From: Deinococcus peraridilitoris DSM 19664
GTDB taxonomy: Bacteria > Deinococcota > Deinococci > Deinococcales > Deinococcaceae
Direction: 5' to 3'
Assembly: GCF_000317835.1 (NCBI RefSeq)
Contig: NC_019793.1
Span: 3,760,001-3,824,000 of the forward strand
Length of the DNA: 64,000 bases
A program made the position numbers and the translations under genes. A model generated the notes under the pieces. It worked only from the letters and a program-made list of their open reading frames with translations. It did no database searches and had not been told where the DNA came from. Below, one piece after another: positions 26,301 to 35,445 of the stretch; the first letter of the stretch is position 1; every line of letters begins with the position of its first letter.

Positions 26301-29300
26301 CGCGGCAGCACGAGCGCACCGTCGCGACGTTCGACGGCCGGCAGCTGACGGTTGAAGGGCTGGCCGCCGAGGCCTTCTCGTCGCGCTTCACTGCCGATGG
26401 CTCATTCACGCCTGGAGGGGGGCTGCAAGCGACGGTGCGCGCCGAGGGTGCACTCAGCGGCTCCTTGCGTCTGGGCTACACGGGCGGGGCTGCCTCGGCC
26501 AGCGGAACCATCCGTACCTCGGGCGCCAACGCGACTTTCGAGGTGGCGGGCAGCGAAGCCGTGGGCTGGAACGGGCGGGGTCGGGTCGGTGGTCTCCCCG
26601 CCCAGGTGATCACTCGTGACCCGATCTTCACCGTCGAAGGGGCCTGGGACACGCCGTCGCTGGCCGCTCAGCTCGGGGTGTTCGGGGCGGCGGCACAGCT
26701 GAGGGCCGACTCAAACGGCGCACGGCTTGCGCTCGATGATGGCCCGGGCACGCAGGCAGACGGTGAATTGCGCCTGACAGGCCAGGCCCTTTCGGGCGCG
26801 GTTTCGCTCATGCGCGAGGGCGCCCGCGTCAACCTCAGTCTGGGCGGCACCCTCAACGGGCCCAGCGCCTCAGTTGACGCGGCTTACGGCGGGTGGCGCG
26901 CCCGCGGTTCCCTGTCCAGGCAGGAAGGCCGCATCATCGTCAGCGACGGTGCACGCGACGGCACCGTGCAGCTGAGCGCCTCGCAGGTACGTGTGGATCT
27001 GCCGGGACTCGACCTCGGCCAATTGGGCGTCGACGAGATCGGCGGAACGCTGGTCGCCAACGGTCAGTACGATCTGTCCTCGCGCGCCGGGCGCGTTTCG
27101 GCCAGTGTCAGCGCAGCGAGGACCCCGTATTCGCTGCCGGTCGTGGATGTGCCGGTCGCCGGGCTCGTGCAACTGAACGCCATCTTCGCAGAGGGTGAAA
27201 CGAGGGTGAACGGGATGCTCAGCGGCCCCAATGGCCGCCTGGGTCTCGATGCCGTCCGCCGGCAGGAGTGGTCGGGTCAGGTCAGTGCCGACCTGCGCCG
27301 GACGCGCGGCAATGAAACCGGCACCCTGCGCGCCGATCTGGGGCTGGCCGGGGGTCGGCTGAACGGTACGCTGAACGCAGCGAATTACCCCTTGACCCTG
27401 CTGGGTCGTGCAGCCGCGCTGCGCGGCGCGCTCAGCGTGCGCGACAATGAATTCGAGCTGGACGCGGGTGTGAGCAGCACCTTCGGAAGGCTGACGTTCT
27501 CGGGCGGCGGCGACTTCGCGGGCGCGCTCGAAGAAAACCTGAGCACGCTCCAGCTTGGCTTGCAGCCTTCAGGCGAGGGCTACCGGGTCGACGCACGGCT
27601 GGAGGGTCTCGATCTGCAGGCACTTCAAATTGCCGAACTGCTCCAAGGCCGCGCCAGCGGCACGGCCACGCTCTCCGACGGGGGTTCGACGTTCGTGCTG
27701 CGTGTGCCAGATTTGCGGGTGGCCGGCGAAGACCTGCCTGTCCGGCTGGAGGGCACGTCCTTCGGGACCGAGTGGCGCGTGCGTGGATTCGCCGGCGATT
27801 CGCAGTTGTTCGGCTCGGTCACCGGCGGCGTACTGAACGGCCGCCTGCAGCTCACGACCCTGCCGGTCGGTGCAATTCTGAGTGCGCTCAGCGGCCCGCT
27901 TCCCGGACAAAGCACGGTCAGCGGCCTCGCGCGTTTCACGCTGCCCCTGGCCGATCCGCTGGCGGGCCGAATCGACGTGGTTGCCGAACGGATTCGGGTA
28001 TCTGCCGGAAACGAAAGCCTGACGGGCACGGGCACGCTGGCCTACACGGCCCGCGAGCTGCGCAACGTGGACATTCGGCTGCGCGGTGCGGGCGAGGTGG
28101 ACGTACAGGGCGAATTCAGTCGCGCCCGGGTGGACCTGCGCGCCACGGTACGCAATACTTCCTTCACACCGTTTCTGGCCATCGTTCCCGGCGTGCGTGG
28201 CGCGCAGCCCACCTTACGCGGCGACCTTCAAGCGCGCGTGGCGGGCACTTACGAGGTCCCCGAGGCCCGTCTGACCGGAGGCGCGTTGAGCGGTTCGGCC
28301 AGCAACGTGCGCTTCACGCTCTCGGGGTTGAATGCCAGCCTCAGCAGCGGACAGCTACAGGCCAACACCAGCCTGCGGCTGGAAGGAGACGTGGCCGCCG
28401 GTGGGGTTATCACTGCCAGCGGCCAGCTCGCCCAAGGGCAGCTCTCCGGCGCGCGCCTGCGGTATGACGGCGACCTCGCCACCCGGCAGTCCGGGCGCCT
28501 GCAACGCGTCGTGGCGGAGGTGTTGCAGGCAGGAAGTGGCTGGAATCTCGACGCGACCGTGGTCCAGGGAGGCACTGCCCGCATCACCGGATCTCTGTCC
28601 CCCCAGCTGCAGCTCACGGCCAGCGCGCGGGGCCTGACTCCGAAGCTTGGCATCGTGTATGCACGCGACTCACTGCTCAACGGTGACCTGACGATCGAGC
28701 AGAACGGGCAGAACTTCGAGGTGGACGGCGCCCTCACTTTCGAGCGCCTGGTGATCGGCCGGGTGGCCACGCCAAGCGGCATCACGCTGCCGGGCACAGG
28801 TGACAAAGGGCGGAACGGGGATAACTTTATCAGTCCCCTTCCGAGCGAGCTGGTTACCTTTCCGCCGGTGCCCGGCGAGCAGCGCAGCAATCCCCTGCTG
28901 TCTCGCATCGTGTTGCGGGACATCCCGGTCCTCATGCCGAACGGCATCCGCATCGACGAGAACCTCGCGCGCGCCGAGCTGACGGGTTCGTTGATCCTTG
29001 GTGGACGGGCAAGCGAACCACAGGTCAGCGGGCAGATTCGCGTGGTTCGGGGCAGCCTGTTCCTGCGCGAAAATGAATTTGCGATCGCCGAGGGCAGCGC
29101 GACTTTTGACGGCGCCTCGGCTTACCCGACTTTCCGGGCGTCGGCGCAAGGCCTCGTTCCTGACGAGAACCTGCGCGTGGGTGTCAATGTCAACGTCGAG
29201 GGCAGCTTTCCGGCGGGAGACGGTGGCGAGCGCAACCTGGACCTGCGCACCACGTTCTCCTGTACCCAGAACTGTACCCGCGCCGGTCGGGAACTGACCG

Positions 29301-29770
29301 AGTCAGAACTCTACGCGCTGGTCGCTCTGGGGAGTGCCAACGCGTCCAATCTGCCCTCTGAACTCACGCAGAGTGCGCTGCGTACCACCCTCAACGTCTT
29401 CTTGCTGGGCGAAATCGAGCGCGGTGTGGGACGCGCGCTTGGGCTGGACGTCTTTCGCATCCGCACCAACCTGCTTTCGGGCGCGAGTGACTTTCAGGTG
29501 CAGTTCACCCTGGGCTCGTACGTCACGCGTGACTTCTACCTGGAATACCAGGTGGATTTGCGCGGCGAGGGACTCGTCAATGCCACCTACAACACGCCCG
29601 ACAACCGTTTTACCTTCACGGTGTCCTCTCCCGTCTCCGGACTGAACCTGACGACCTTGCAACCCTCGCTCGCGGTGGCGTACAACTTCACGCCACGGTC
29701 GAGCGTGCAGTTCGGGGTTTCGTCAGGTCTCAGCACGACTTTCAGGCTGGGGTATACCTTCCGGTTTTAG
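20306..29770 (+). CDS. Giant TamB/AsmA-like translocation and assembly protein
   Basis: A 3154-residue envelope protein, about 2.5 times E. coli TamB. Residues 5-27 (WLLMAALVILLGLLLFGLPLYGP) are an N-terminal membrane anchor. Almost everything after is short amphipathic beta repeats of the kind LRGRG..DLDARVRG, expected to form a long hydrophobic groove. The last 350 residues match the TamB (DUF490) domain: PVLMPNGIRIDENLARAELTGSLILGG, VRGSLFLRENEFAIAEGSATFDG, ELTESELYALVALGSAN, and a terminal porin-like strand ending in F. Family members bridge the periplasm and help outer-membrane protein insertion or lipid transport. No TamA/BamA partner is in the window. The GTG start at 20306 has TAGAAT 6 nt upstream. 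Single gene with its own terminator. Confidence 0.9.
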   Translation: MTRTRWLLMAALVILLGLLLFGLPLYGPRLINQLPGDYRIQARSVGGPLWRPVLRGALIDGSGIRAEADELELRITAFNPFTRELRFTGRLKDAEIDLDLKQLFSGQRRNNWQFVPQDFALENVRVNLDNSGYSLPDARLSARGENGRLNVQAITRHGGAKADIRYVPRGGQLTGEADVQFDATLVNAFWPGVRGGKLTGRYTFDGGALQGDLTVVGGRIVVPGVPLVEIEDIGGTVQHRGSSYDIALKGEAWDGPVSARARVNTAARRWTASGEASPSLAGLARELGTTGQGNVRVMATAEGWDQPVVSARVTGQGELASVPFEALQAGYTLENRQSSLQGAVRTRLQGETQQLQANWTVGGEGRATATGMLLDAPLNLGASLQGARLNVSGRALRGPISAVYNLQTRNLRAFADVNASGVELRAALRGPLSNLDLSVERLSAAGLELRGKGQVTETGVSLDLGALSAQLDRQGQGTWRADALAAYGVTVDGNGRVDLRRSSLTGVLDARLPAVEGLLSGALDVNWRERRGQWDFGRGTARWRGEGIALALRGVRVAGLTTQGDLTYAPGSLLGEVDAIGDLGTLRLRGRGTTALLDARVRGVRILGETRLGEDYRTTVRLDGADLSGDVRLSEGVQFDLRSGDERLRGTARDGQVRATGALDLRALRALAGAPDLDGRLVVDMNGNSGTGSLQAQLRGAQIRATFQADSGNVRSNVDARYGELRAILRGQAYPRVDVNGTLAWQGQQVLTRLSGTPGNLSWTANGTSEALNLAGVVLPAQNLRASGQLTPQLSGTARWGELDLTYADGRVRVAGDQRLTVRGESASVQLNGELGPDWTGAVRASGRVGPYDLRASGPWRALQFSVSGTGLRGTGSLDAATLAYQAQLRGRISGVFVDGRLRGQRDRWRASGRAADGVGGFATFDASSPTNFRARFNDLTAMGQRLQGELSGSGAALNGTLRVGDLRLTARQGELSLGGDIAGTALNGRARLQLPTELNEVRLSARGPWGNVLLTGSARDLRGRLNLSAQETRILETPLSLPGATLPVRASLVPPRVQVGGLGFAGGVLGGAQNLTYRLGTERGQLRLTGNGTSLRTSMSGPVQGNVQVYPTLSGEVRAGLTPLVRALPEVMRRELQPGQLRARLLNSTASLDLLDTRYVGLPLELDARLDWQRSLRAEGELRQPGTRLPFSFSRRTLDVRGARLDALALRPLVNARGAITGNLHLPDLDLERAQARVNIDLRSGEQAARGTVTLAQGQLRADVVSDLANRAVRVQGQVYPRADASFAVDQVTGTLRGELPGDVTVQAGGRFEGRAVSVQGTLGSERVRLTGEIAEAQLNVQADRSGGKWTGALRVLVADLRELTGQPGQLSGELSGTLAQASGEVSGAASGVTFRLPVRWRAGALRIEDGEVASQQLGARVTGQAYPKLNLNANVDLRQWLPGQYTVRAAGSLNQPDLRASGTLRAPAGSAQTFSLDAAGTRLDARLLGQDWRVEASGSALQGAARGHLTQGVLTAQFELASSVRWSDGQLALHGPFGWNARTGWQGNLRASGRAYGQDTNVVATGKGVLTVAGSVGRGQIQAALPPGLPGRPGGTLRLETFDLGALWGRSGQLTVTGEASLGGAWRDLQVTAQGDVTDRGGDLSGRLQAQYAGTRGELSFDGWLDKVSAQASWRDGAYRGQLQTRDLRLARLLPSNFEVSELRLGGALSFSGDRRGLTQVRAQALDVQGRHVRTGSFSARGELSYSPSTLSSDLTVRALGGELSAVGAFPREVRMVARGVQAAALGVVSADLTLSGQAGDPALSGLVISERPEVTTRAQLRGRLLDPAAQITADFIAPYRGQLSGELAELTLDPPGARVRLTGSVGRGEEQVTLDLAGRWPQLQGEASAGFAALGAPVRLVGNGRGQYTIDAGVLGSGQFALSGFVPQLSGSARLTPLSLLDARGSGALDLRFSGSLSDPQVALSGGFRQVERSGVRLGDLSLSGAGTLRQWSVQARQHERTVATFDGRQLTVEGLAAEAFSSRFTADGSFTPGGGLQATVRAEGALSGSLRLGYTGGAASASGTIRTSGANATFEVAGSEAVGWNGRGRVGGLPAQVITRDPIFTVEGAWDTPSLAAQLGVFGAAAQLRADSNGARLALDDGPGTQADGELRLTGQALSGAVSLMREGARVNLSLGGTLNGPSASVDAAYGGWRARGSLSRQEGRIIVSDGARDGTVQLSASQVRVDLPGLDLGQLGVDEIGGTLVANGQYDLSSRAGRVSASVSAARTPYSLPVVDVPVAGLVQLNAIFAEGETRVNGMLSGPNGRLGLDAVRRQEWSGQVSADLRRTRGNETGTLRADLGLAGGRLNGTLNAANYPLTLLGRAAALRGALSVRDNEFELDAGVSSTFGRLTFSGGGDFAGALEENLSTLQLGLQPSGEGYRVDARLEGLDLQALQIAELLQGRASGTATLSDGGSTFVLRVPDLRVAGEDLPVRLEGTSFGTEWRVRGFAGDSQLFGSVTGGVLNGRLQLTTLPVGAILSALSGPLPGQSTVSGLARFTLPLADPLAGRIDVVAERIRVSAGNESLTGTGTLAYTARELRNVDIRLRGAGEVDVQGEFSRARVDLRATVRNTSFTPFLAIVPGVRGAQPTLRGDLQARVAGTYEVPEARLTGGALSGSASNVRFTLSGLNASLSSGQLQANTSLRLEGDVAAGGVITASGQLAQGQLSGARLRYDGDLATRQSGRLQRVVAEVLQAGSGWNLDATVVQGGTARITGSLSPQLQLTASARGLTPKLGIVYARDSLLNGDLTIEQNGQNFEVDGALTFERLVIGRVATPSGITLPGTGDKGRNGDNFISPLPSELVTFPPVPGEQRSNPLLSRIVLRDIPVLMPNGIRIDENLARAELTGSLILGGRASEPQVSGQIRVVRGSLFLRENEFAIAEGSATFDGASAYPTFRASAQGLVPDENLRVGVNVNVEGSFPAGDGGERNLDLRTTFSCTQNCTRAGRELTESELYALVALGSANASNLPSELTQSALRTTLNVFLLGEIERGVGRALGLDVFRIRTNLLSGASDFQVQFTLGSYVTRDFYLEYQVDLRGEGLVNATYNTPDNRFTFTVSSPVSGLNLTTLQPSLAVAYNFTPRSSVQFGVSSGLSTTFRLGYTFRF

Positions 29771-29791
29771 GAAGCCCCGTCACATGACAAA

Positions 29792-29829
29792 GGAAGACTG
29801 GAAGGGGCCAACACTCCTTCCAGTCTTCC
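29792..29829. terminator. 14-bp hairpin after tamB
   Basis: Arms 29792-29805 and 29816-29829 pair perfectly around a 10-nt loop, 21 nt after the tamB stop and 19 nt beyond the stop of the convergent 149-residue gene. Likely bidirectional; no T tract. Confidence 0.8.
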
Positions 29830-29848
29830 GGTCTGCTGACTGCCCCTC

Positions 29849-30298
29849 TTACTTTTTCAGTGAAGCGCGGGGTTCGAGCGCATAGAACGCCACCACCGCG
29901 ACAAGGGTGCCCACCCAGCCCGGCGCACTGCCAAGCTCGAATTCGAAATCCTTGCCGAGAATCGTGCTGCCCAGGCGCCCCATCAGCTTTTGCCCGACCT
30001 GCTGGCCCATGATGTTCCAGCCAACGATCGGTTCACCGAGAAAACCGGTAACCCGGTCCACACCGCGCAGCGTAATCTGCTCGCGGCCAACGTTGCCACG
30101 CAGCTCACCTTCCTGCAGTTCGACGGCGACGCTTTCACCGCCCACCGTACCCTGAACGCCGGTCTCGGTGATTTCGAGGTCAATGTCTTTGCCGTGCAGC
30201 CGTCCACCCGCGCGACCGACAATGCGGTCTCCGTCGAGCGTGCAGCGCACGTCGAAACCTTCGGCGCCTCCCAGGCGCCCCTTGAGTACGTCTTCCAC
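29849..30298 (-). CDS. Hypothetical protein with C-terminal membrane segment
   Basis: 149 residues, not recognised. The body is beta-rich with repeated G-x-x-L/V strands (GFDVRCTLDGDRIVGRAGGRLHGKDIDLEITETGVQG, then GGESVAVELQEGELRG), like a small adhesin or lipid-binding sheet. A hydrophobic segment GWVGTLVAVVAFYAL near residues 127-141 precedes a short basic tail, suggesting a C-terminal anchor. I chose the GTG at 30296-30298 because TATACT lies 7 nt upstream; a longer frame to 30355 would place the promoter inside the gene. A tandem 12-bp repeat lies upstream of the -10. Confidence 0.7.
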   Translation of the reverse strand: MEDVLKGRLGGAEGFDVRCTLDGDRIVGRAGGRLHGKDIDLEITETGVQGTVGGESVAVELQEGELRGNVGREQITLRGVDRVTGFLGEPIVGWNIMGQQVGQKLMGRLGSTILGKDFEFELGSAPGWVGTLVAVVAFYALEPRASLKK

Positions 30299-30305
30299 GG
30301 TGGAC

Positions 30306-30311
30306 AGTATA
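30306..30311 (-). promoter_or_regulatory. Leaderless-type -10 TATACT for the 149-residue protein
   Basis: TATACT on the minus strand, 7 nt before the GTG start. Confidence 0.65.
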
Positions 30312-30320
30312 GCCACTTCC

Positions 30321-30344
30321 AGGTGAAGAGACAGGTGAAGAGAC
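30321..30344. repeat. Perfect 12-bp tandem repeat (AGGTGAAGAGAC x2)
   Basis: AGGTGAAGAGAC occurs twice in direct succession (30321-30332 and 30333-30344). On the minus strand it covers the -35 region of the TATACT promoter at 30306-30311, so it may be a paired regulator site. Confidence 0.6.
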
Positions 30345-30388
30345 GTCTTGCTCACAATCCCAGCGGATGAGAGACGCCGGCCGCTGCT

Positions 30389-32443
30389 TCAACTCAGGCC
30401 CGTATCGCGCAGATACTCGGCGCGAAGCAGTTCGCGGCCCGAGGGAAAGCGGACGCGGGCCACCTGCCAGTGTTCGAACAGCACGCGCAGACCGGCGCGC
30501 AACAAGTGTTCGGCAAACCAAAGCTCACAGGGTGCACCCTGCCAGGAGAGCATTTCGCCGTTCCAGACCAGGTGAGGACATCCGGGTGCCGAACGTGCAT
30601 GGATCATGCCGCCCGCGCCAATACGCACCGCGCGGACCCACAGCGGACCTTCACGAACTTCGTGATCGAATACCGGCGCCCCGAAGACCTCGTCGTACAG
30701 CAGCCCGAGCTCCTGTTGTGCGCGACGGTGCTCCCGTCGGGCGCGCGCTTCCTCACGAACGGTCAGGCGACCGAACGTCAGGGTGCCGTCCAGTTCGGCA
30801 ACGCGGTCCTCAAGCCCCTCCATTCGCTCGCGCGCCGAGGGTGGCGGCGGCGGGGGCGGAGGGTCGCCCTGCAAGGTACGCGCCGGGTCGATCACGTCGC
30901 GGCGCTCCCAGCTGGCCTGCTCCAGCAGCTGTCCTTCTTCGATGCGCCACAGACGGGTAGCCACTTCCCGCGCGAAGCGCCGGTCATGGGTGACGATGAC
31001 GCATGCCCCGCCATACCCTTGCAGCGCCTGCTCCAGCGTTTCGAGCGCCTCCACGTCAAGGTGGTTGGTTGGTTCGTCCAGCAGCAGCAGGTCCCCACGC
31101 AGTGCCCCGACGAGGGCCAGCCCGGCGCGCGCCCGTTCACCCCCCGAGAGCTGTTGCGGCGTTTTCGACCAGTCGCCCTCACCGAAGCCGGCGCGTCCCA
31201 ACAGCGCCGCTGCCCGGGCTCCGAAACGCTGGGAGAATTGCATCAGCAAGCTGGCGTCGCGGTGCAGCCCGTGCCAGGTCTGATCGAGGTAGGCTACCGC
31301 GACGCCACCTTCGAATTGCAGCTGTCCCTCGGGCGATTCGGAATACAGCTCTCCGGCCAGCATTCGCAGCAGGGTCGTCTTGCCGCTGCCGTTGGCTCCC
31401 AGCAGCACCACGCGGTCGCCCTGCCTGATCTTGAGCGCGACATCTCGCAGGACCATGCGCTCGCCGTACTGCTTGCTCAGGTGCTCGGCCCACACCAGCA
31501 CCCGGGCGCGCGCTTCTCCGTTGAGCAGGCGCATCCGGAGACGCCGTTCGGGAAGCGGCGCATCGACGAGGTCCACGCGCCCGGCGCGCGAACGCAGCGC
31601 TTGGGCGTGGCGGCCCCAGCGCGACTCACGTGAAGCGGCTGCGGCCAGGCGCGTCTCTTCTCGCTGCGACAGGCGATGGGTGCGGGCCTGCGCCCGGCGG
31701 GCAAAATCACGCTGGGTGCGGGCGCTGCTGTAACCGCCGGTGTAGAAGGTCGCCCGGGAAGCTTCGAGCCAGAGTGAGCGCAAGGCCACCTGATCGAGCA
31801 GTTCCCGGTCATGCGAGGTCAGGACCACGGCGCCGGGATACGCGAGCAGGGCCTGTTGCAGCCATTCGCGCATCCGCAAATCAAGGTGGTTGGTGGGCTC
31901 GTCAAGCAGGAGCACGTCGGGGCGCTGTAGCAGGGTGAGTGCCAGGGCCAGCCGGGTGCGCTCGCCTCCCGAGAGTGACGCTGCCGTGCGGTCCCGGAAA
32001 GGTGCCAGGTCCAGCATGCCGAGCGTTTCGTTCGCCGTGACTTCATAGTGGTAGCCGCCCTCGGCCTCGAAGGCAGCCTGCGCTTCGGCCCAGACAGGCA
32101 ACAGTTCCGGTTCGTGATGAAGGCGGGCAGCCAGCCCCTCGAGTTGCTGCTGACGGCGCAGAGCCGGATTGGCTGCCGCCACCAGCGCGGCGACCGTGGC
32201 CTCGCCCTCGAAGATGGGGTGCTGCGGAAGATACCCGAGGCGGGTGCCGTCCGCCTGCCAGCGCTCTCCCTCGTCGGGTACGCAGCGGGCGGCCAGCACT
32301 TCCAGCAGGGTGGTCTTGCCCGCGCCGTTGCGACCCAGCAAGGCCAGGCGCTCGCCGGTGAAGACGCTCAGGCTGATGTCATCGAGCACCACGCGCTCAC
32401 CGCGCGCGAGCGAGATGTGCTCCAGGGAAAGCAGCGTGGCCAC
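30389..32443 (-). CDS. ABC-F family ATPase with octaproline linker and extra C-terminal domain
   Basis: Ribosome-associated ATPase type with two ABC domains and no membrane part; family members act on stalled or initiating ribosomes, some giving antibiotic protection. Of 684 residues, ABC1 has Walker A GRNGAGKTT near 38, LSGGERTR near 158 and LLLDEPTNHLD near 180; the inter-domain linker is basic and helical (about 240-300); ABC2 has GANGSGKTT near 353, QLSGGERARAG near 435 and LLLLDEPTNHLD near 458. After residue 530 come eight prolines in a row (bases 30839-30862), a short coiled segment, and about 100 extra residues rich in Trp and His of unknown function. GTG start at 32441-32443 with TAGCGT 6 nt upstream. 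Confidence 0.9.
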   Translation of the reverse strand: MATLLSLEHISLARGERVVLDDISLSVFTGERLALLGRNGAGKTTLLEVLAARCVPDEGERWQADGTRLGYLPQHPIFEGEATVAALVAAANPALRRQQQLEGLAARLHHEPELLPVWAEAQAAFEAEGGYHYEVTANETLGMLDLAPFRDRTAASLSGGERTRLALALTLLQRPDVLLLDEPTNHLDLRMREWLQQALLAYPGAVVLTSHDRELLDQVALRSLWLEASRATFYTGGYSSARTQRDFARRAQARTHRLSQREETRLAAAASRESRWGRHAQALRSRAGRVDLVDAPLPERRLRMRLLNGEARARVLVWAEHLSKQYGERMVLRDVALKIRQGDRVVLLGANGSGKTTLLRMLAGELYSESPEGQLQFEGGVAVAYLDQTWHGLHRDASLLMQFSQRFGARAAALLGRAGFGEGDWSKTPQQLSGGERARAGLALVGALRGDLLLLDEPTNHLDVEALETLEQALQGYGGACVIVTHDRRFAREVATRLWRIEEGQLLEQASWERRDVIDPARTLQGDPPPPPPPPSARERMEGLEDRVAELDGTLTFGRLTVREEARARREHRRAQQELGLLYDEVFGAPVFDHEVREGPLWVRAVRIGAGGMIHARSAPGCPHLVWNGEMLSWQGAPCELWFAEHLLRAGLRVLFEHWQVARVRFPSGRELLRAEYLRDTGLS

Positions 32444-32449
32444 GTCGGC

Positions 32450-32455
32450 ACGCTA
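32450..32455 (-). promoter_or_regulatory. Leaderless-type -10 TAGCGT for the ABC-F gene
   Basis: TAGCGT on the minus strand, 6 nt before the GTG start; the same hexamer and spacing recur at the esterase gene near 51.3 kb. Confidence 0.5.
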
Positions 32456-32584
32456 GCAGGATTCCGCCAGGTCCGGCGTGAGCCAGCAGGCGAATGAACG
32501 CTCCTCCACGCGCCCGAGGTGACAACCTGACCGGCACCGGCCGGTCTGGCCCCTGTACTGTTCGAGTTACACCTTCCGCGCGTC

Positions 32585-34742
<2,158 letters not shown>

Positions 34743-34754
34743 CCTGATGCGGCT

Positions 34755-34781
34755 ACGCGGGGTCAATGACCCCGCGTTTTT
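34755..34781 (+). terminator. Intrinsic terminator after sucD
   Basis: ACGCGGGGTCA and TGACCCCGCGT form a GC stem with a one-base spacer, followed by five Ts. It starts 13 nt after the sucD stop and is one of the few classical T-tract terminators in the window. Confidence 0.9.
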
Positions 34782-34869
34782 GTGTTTTGAGTGTTCACGT
34801 TGCACATATTTTTCACTATATCCTCACCATTGTCATGACACCGGTCACTTGCCGGTCAGCCGGCATGGC

Positions 34870-34875
34870 TATACT
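34870..34875 (+). promoter_or_regulatory. Leaderless-type -10 TATACT for the 187-residue secreted protein
   Basis: TATACT lies 6 nt before the ATG at 34882. No Shine-Dalgarno sequence. Confidence 0.7.
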
Positions 34876-34881
34876 GACAAC

Positions 34882-35445
34882 ATGAAGCGAACGCTGCTGG
34901 CCTCCTCTTTCTTACTGCTGGGCTCCGCGCAGGCGCTGACCCTCAGCGGCAGCGTGGCAGGCGAAGCCCCCGCCAAGGCCCGGGTCGGCGCGTGGTTGAT
35001 CGATGCGGCCGGCCGGCCAGTCGCGGAAGTCGCCAGCGCGCCAATCAGCGCAAACGCGTTCTCACTCTCCATTCCCGACACGGCTCCGAGTGGGCGCGCG
35101 CTGTGGGGACTTACCTCGGACAGCATTGCCTGGCCGGGGGTCACCGGAGAAGTCAACGTGTCCGGCAGTGTCCAGGGCAGCGAAGCACGGCTTTTTGTGT
35201 ACGGCGACGCCAACGGCAACACCCGCCGCGATGAGGGCGAGGAATTGATCGAAGGAAGTGCACGCCTGGGCAAAGCCAGCGTCGCCCTGGTGTTCGCCAG
35301 CCGCCCGGTGAACGTGAGCGCGGCGCGCGGCCTGTCCGTTGCGCTGACGCTCGGCTGGAACGTCGTGTCCATTGAGCTGGGCAAGACGCTCAAGGCGGGC
35401 GTGCAAAGCGGTGCCAGCGGGCTTCAGCTCAGCATCGCCCGGTAA
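34882..35445 (+). CDS. Secreted hypothetical protein with Asp-rich loop
   Basis: 187 residues with a clear signal peptide ([18 protein letters not shown]). The mature part begins with a beta-rich carboxypeptidase-regulatory-like segment ([31 protein letters not shown]). Near residue 112 a [16 protein letters not shown] stretch has the D-x-N-x-N-x-x-x-D-x-G-E spacing seen in calcium-binding loops of surface B-repeat proteins. The role is unknown. The ATG at 34882 carries the signal peptide and has TATACT 6 nt upstream. Its last 22 bases overlap the convergent bshA 3' end. Confidence 0.75.
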   Translation: MKRTLLASSFLLLGSAQALTLSGSVAGEAPAKARVGAWLIDAAGRPVAEVASAPISANAFSLSIPDTAPSGRALWGLTSDSIAWPGVTGEVNVSGSVQGSEARLFVYGDANGNTRRDEGEELIEGSARLGKASVALVFASRPVNVSAARGLSVALTLGWNVVSIELGKTLKAGVQSGASGLQLSIAR

